Part shown: positions 61,048-64,000 of the stretch, one piece after another
How positions within the stretch are numbered: position 1 is the stretch's first letter
Layout of the letters: each line of letters starts with the position of its first letter
NCBI RefSeq assembly: GCF_027409185.1
Contig: NC_084469.1
Span: 32,850,293-32,914,292, forward strand
Reading direction: 5' to 3'
Source: Cynocephalus volans
Taxonomy: Eukaryota > Chordata > Mammalia > Dermoptera > Cynocephalidae
DNA length: 64,000 nt
Translations under genes and position numbers: made by a program
Notes under the pieces: generated by a model
Databases searched by the model: none
What the model was told of the DNA's origin: nothing
The model's input: only the letters and a program-made list of their open reading frames with translations

Positions 61048-62564
61048 AGTCCACCGGTTTGAGACTAATGACTAACTAGGATGTTGCTGTGGTTGCCAAT
61101 TTGGTATGGCTCCCGCTGTGACTGCTCAGTTGGCCTCTAGTGTCTTGTGTGTGTGGTTGCCTCGGGTCTTGGGCTTCTCCGGGGATCCACCTTTCTGGTC
61201 AGCTTGTACTCTGCTGGGCTGGTGGATCACGTACCACAGGGTGTGTGATCTCTGTTGAGCTTTCACTTTCTGTACAGGACTTCTCCCCGTTCCGTGTGCT
61301 CTGGCCCAGGCTGTTAGATCGTGCAGTGGCGACCCCACCGGGTGTGTGGTTTCTGTCGAGTCTCCGCCTCCCTGGCCGCACGTCTCCCCCCTCTGTGCAC
61401 ACTGTGCTGGGCTGGGGCGTGTCTTCTGCACCCCTCGTCTATCAGCTGGGCCTTCAAGACCCTGCTCAGCACCGCCTCGCCCAGGAAGTCTACCAGGTTT
61501 CTGCTAGGCACAGACGACCGGTCTCTCTGGGTGCCTTTGTAGCACTGTGTAGATCTTTCTCGGGTCTTGTTCACCTTTGTATCCCCCCGGTATAAACCGA
61601 GTCTAGTGCCTGCCTGCAGCCTGCTCTCCGGCAGGTTCAAGCGGACCTGGGAACTCTCCTACCACACTATTCCCAACCAGAAATTCGTTAGGCTTTTTTC
61701 CAAACTGGTGGTCGCAGAGATGTTATCTGCCTCCCAGTAACAGGAAGTTTACCGGGGCCGGAGTCCAGGGTGTGGTGGAGTGACAGTCGGCCCGCCCATA
61801 CTTTCTAGCCCTCCCAACACTGGTCGGGACGCCCCACACCCCCAGCCCCGCCAGAGAACCGCGGAGGGAGTGGGAGAGGAGGCCGGCCCGCAGGGTCCGG
61901 AAAGCCCCGCGCCAGGCCAAGCAAATGGGCTCAGTGATGGCCGAGCAGGGCGGAGCTGCCCGCACCTGGGAAAATGGAGGCAGCACCGGGGCAGTGAGTG
62001 GCCTGGTGGTGCAGGCGGGAGCCGCGTGGGCATCCACCCCCCGAACACAGCTGTGCCAGGGATCACTCACAGTGCTGTGCCAGGTCGGGCGCTCGCTCTG
62101 TCTCTGGTTTGTTGCCTTCCGTGTTCTCGGCGCTGCCGCCTCGGGCTGTTCAGTCGCGGCGCCGCTCGGGCGCTCCCAGGAATCTTCTTTAATGCCGGCC
62201 TGAAACCTCGGATCCTGAATAGGGCAGCTGGCCGCCTTCAGTGCGGCCCCAGCCTCCAGGATCCTGGCTGCATCCACAGCAGCCCTGGCGCCGTGTTCCC
62301 TGTTTCAAGACTCGCTTTTGCAGCTAAGAATCAGTTCTTTTCCTGCTCCACACTTCAAAGCTGTTGCCTGTAAATGAGGCAGCCTCTCCTGCCGGGGGCA
62401 AAGTGGCGTTGAGCCCCCACGACCGGCCAGCAGCAGCAGTCCTCCCTTAAGAGATGGCCAGAGGAAGGTCCACAAGTTTCCCGGCTGCCTGAGGCCCAGT
62501 GGCCACCTTTTCCACCTCAGCTACTCCGCGCCAGCCGCCGCAGCCGCCGCCATCTTGAAACCGC
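61048..62564 (-). promoter_or_regulatory. L1 5' UTR / internal promoter
   Basis: GC-rich ~1.5 kb leader. Its first bases on the minus strand read TTTCAAGATGGCGGC (YY1 site CAAGATGGC at plus-strand 62548-62556), as in other L1 5' UTRs. Two diverged ~90-base copies of one segment (61211-61288 and 61301-61390; shared GGGTGTGTG, TCTGT-GAG) hint at an old tandem structure. Open frames on either strand here are by-products. Confidence 0.8.
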
Positions 62565-62685
62565 CAGAATATTTTGAATATGCCTGGTGTTTGCCACAGG
62601 ATTTGACTAATGAACATGCTCAGAGAGGAGATCAACTGAGCATGTTCAAGACTAATGTTACATAACAGGGACCCACCCCCTTAAC

Positions 62686-62857
62686 TGAATTTTTTTTTAA
62701 AAAGATGACCAGTAAGGGGATCTTGACCCTTGACTTGGTGTTGTCAGCACCACGCTCAGCCAGTGAGCAAACCGGCCATCCCTATATAGGGATCCGAACC
62801 CGTGGCCTTGGTGTTATCAGCACCACCCTCTCCAGAGTGAGCCACAGGCTGGCCCCT
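62686..62857 (-). mobile_element. tRNA-derived SINE, dimer
   Basis: TTTTTTTTAAAAAGATGACC to GAGCCACAGGCTGGCCCC with both reverse A and B box sets. Flanking CTGAAT / TTGAAT is a weak target duplication. Confidence 0.92.
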
Positions 62858-63619
62858 TGAATATTAATATCAGATAGAGAAACTTTAAAAGCTGAATCCC
62901 AGCAGAAGATGGGGTTTTTGCTCACCTTCCCGGAGGCAACTTGTACTTCGCTGGCTGAAGTGTGTATACTTTACTTTGTATCAAACTTACTTTCAGCAAG
63001 CAGCTGCTCACTCTGTTGAGCCAGCCTGCATCCTGTAATGAACTTTAAGTTATGTTTTTCTTGCTTTTATGTTAAACTTGGTGTGGGCCATGCTCAGTCT
63101 CTGGAGCTATGCCACACTCTGTCTGTGAAACCTGTATCTCTTATTCATTATATTAAATCTGTTCTCACTTTCTACTGTGACTCTGCTCTTGAATTCTTTC
63201 CTGTGGCAGAGTCAAGAACCTGGTAAGAACGTGGGGTGGGTTGAGGCTGACTGTCGAGCTGCCTGGACCCTACCTCTGACATCTGAATTATGGAGTTGGA
63301 AGGCACTCTGAACATCATACCTTTGTATCTATTTTCTGAACATAATTAATCTTTCCTTCTTCCCTTCCACTTTATCTCCATCCCTCCCTACTCTTCCTTC
63401 TGCAGTATTTACTGTGCTCCCATATGTGCTAGGCATTGAGGATACAAAAATGAGCAAAACCAGATATTGAAAAAAAAAGCCACGAATGTTTGTCTTTTCC
63501 TCAGCATTAGCAAACATTTATTGAGCAGTTACTATGCACTGTTATTTTCTTCTGCATGCAGTTTTGAAAATCTCTCATGTAAATCAGAGACCAAGCAAAA
63601 TCAAGAAAGGGGGAAAGAA
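62858..63619. other. No recognisable gene
   Basis: 62860-63280 resembles an LTR by layout (TTCAGCAAGCAGCTGCTCAC, CTTATTCATTATATTAAATC, CCTGGTAAGAACGTGG) but the family is not clear. 63350-63540 has MIR/L2-like words. Confidence 0.4.
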
Positions 63620-63632
63620 AGAAAAATATCTT

Positions 63633-63634
<2 letters not shown>

Positions 63635-63665
<31 letters not shown>

Positions 63666-63792
63666 TCTTTTTCGTGACCGGTACTCAGCCAGTGAGTGCA
63701 CCGGCCATTCCTATATAGGATCCGAACCCGCGGCGGGAGCGTCGCCGCGCTGCCAGCGCAGCACGCTACCGAGTGCGCCACAGGCTCGGCCC
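63635..63792 (-). mobile_element. GC-head tRNA SINE (second type), long copy
   Basis: ~30 T, GTCTTTTTCGTGACCGGTAC, then GAACCCGCGGCGGGAGCGTC and the long GC head CCGCGCTGCCAGCGCAGCAC to GGCTCGGCC. Exact 15 bp target duplication AGAAAAATATCTTTA at 63620-63634 and 63793-63807. This copy retains GC-rich sequence missing from the copy at 31511. Confidence 0.93.
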
Positions 63793-63807
63793 AGAAAAAT
63801 ATCTTTA

Positions 63808-64000
63808 AATGAAGAAAGTGATCTATTAATTTTTTGCAACCATTGTTTTTGCTCTTTGGTCTGAGAAATGTTGACAAGTTCATCTAAATTACCTTGAGAA
63901 AATTGTGCAACCTGCATACATATTACAGGGATAACAAAGAGGTCTACATTGGTTATCTAATTTCTAGAAAGACCTTTAATTGGCTCGATTTCCAGTCTGA
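63808..64000. other. No recognisable feature
   Basis: Short AT-rich end of the window. Confidence 0.5.

Larger units (their letters stand above)
55815..62564 (-). mobile_element. L1: Near-complete L1 retrotransposon
   Basis: A 6.75 kb minus-strand LINE-1 with all parts in order: ~1.5 kb GC-rich 5' UTR, ORF1, 187-base spacer, ORF2, ~220-base 3' UTR with a G-rich tract (sense strand), and a short A/T-rich tail. The 8 bp duplication CAGAATAT at 55807-55814 and 62565-62572 is a likely target site duplication. Its 3' UTR differs from that of the L1 pieces at 28641 and 44155. ORF1 is open and ORF2 has one stop, so it is probably recent, though not competent as read. Confidence 0.93.

Noticed and set aside
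61126-62373. Open frames on both strands of the L1 5' UTR
   Set aside because: GC-rich leader of the L1. The plus-strand frames lie antisense to the element, and no recognised ORF0-like start could be established.

Overview
The window is mammalian nuclear DNA, most likely from a colugo (Dermoptera, flying lemur). It holds about 18 tRNA-derived SINEs of the kind I associate with the colugo CYN families. Most are tRNA-Ile-like monomers or A-box/B-box dimers; three belong to a second type with a GC-rich head and a fixed tail module. There are also MaLR LTRs, MIR, L2, Tigger and hAT fossils and a near-complete L1. No bacterial genes, operons, CRISPR arrays or ribosome-binding signals are present. 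The only long protein-coding reading frames that make sense are those of the L1.

Genes. The window crosses a decayed cluster of C2H2 zinc-finger genes of the SCAN family. Three loci lie head-to-tail on the minus strand. Locus A (11.1-15.4 kb) keeps a SCAN exon, a linker exon and a zinc-finger exon, all damaged. Locus B (22.2-23.3 kb) keeps a zinc-finger exon with at least two nonsense codons and a frameshift. Locus C (33.3-35.4 kb) keeps a longer array with three nonsense codons and two frameshifts. B and C are clearly paralogous. A CpG-rich island lies upstream of each locus, at about 16.3, 27.8 and 47.4 kb. Two of these islands contain a strong splice donor on the minus strand, as expected for a non-coding first exon. 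A separate zinc-finger fossil on the plus strand (1.1-1.4 kb) follows another GC-rich stretch at the window start.

Mobile elements. A 6.75 kb L1 on the minus strand (55,815-62,564) has a 5' UTR with a YY1-like start, an intact ORF1, and an ORF2 of full family length broken by a single stop codon. A second, unusual L1-derived element (44,155-45,941) has L1 5' and 3' ends, about five tandem ~80 bp units and a 19 bp target duplication, but almost no coding sequence. Three copies of one LTR family (2.9, 8.6 and 37.3 kb) each have 5 bp target duplications. A 39 bp insertion inside a MaLR LTR (24,161-24,199) is a 5' half of tRNA-Arg with a 17 bp target duplication.

Layout. 0-9 kb: GC-rich start, zinc-finger fossil, SINEs, LTRs. 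9-17 kb: SCAN-zinc-finger locus A and its island. 17-28 kb: sparse repeats, locus B, island. 28-47 kb: L1 3' fragment, SINEs, locus C, LTRs, the L1-derived composite element, island. 48-64 kb: LTRs, old L1, nested LTRs, the young L1 and SINEs. All family assignments come from reading the sequence against remembered consensus patterns; none was checked by alignment.
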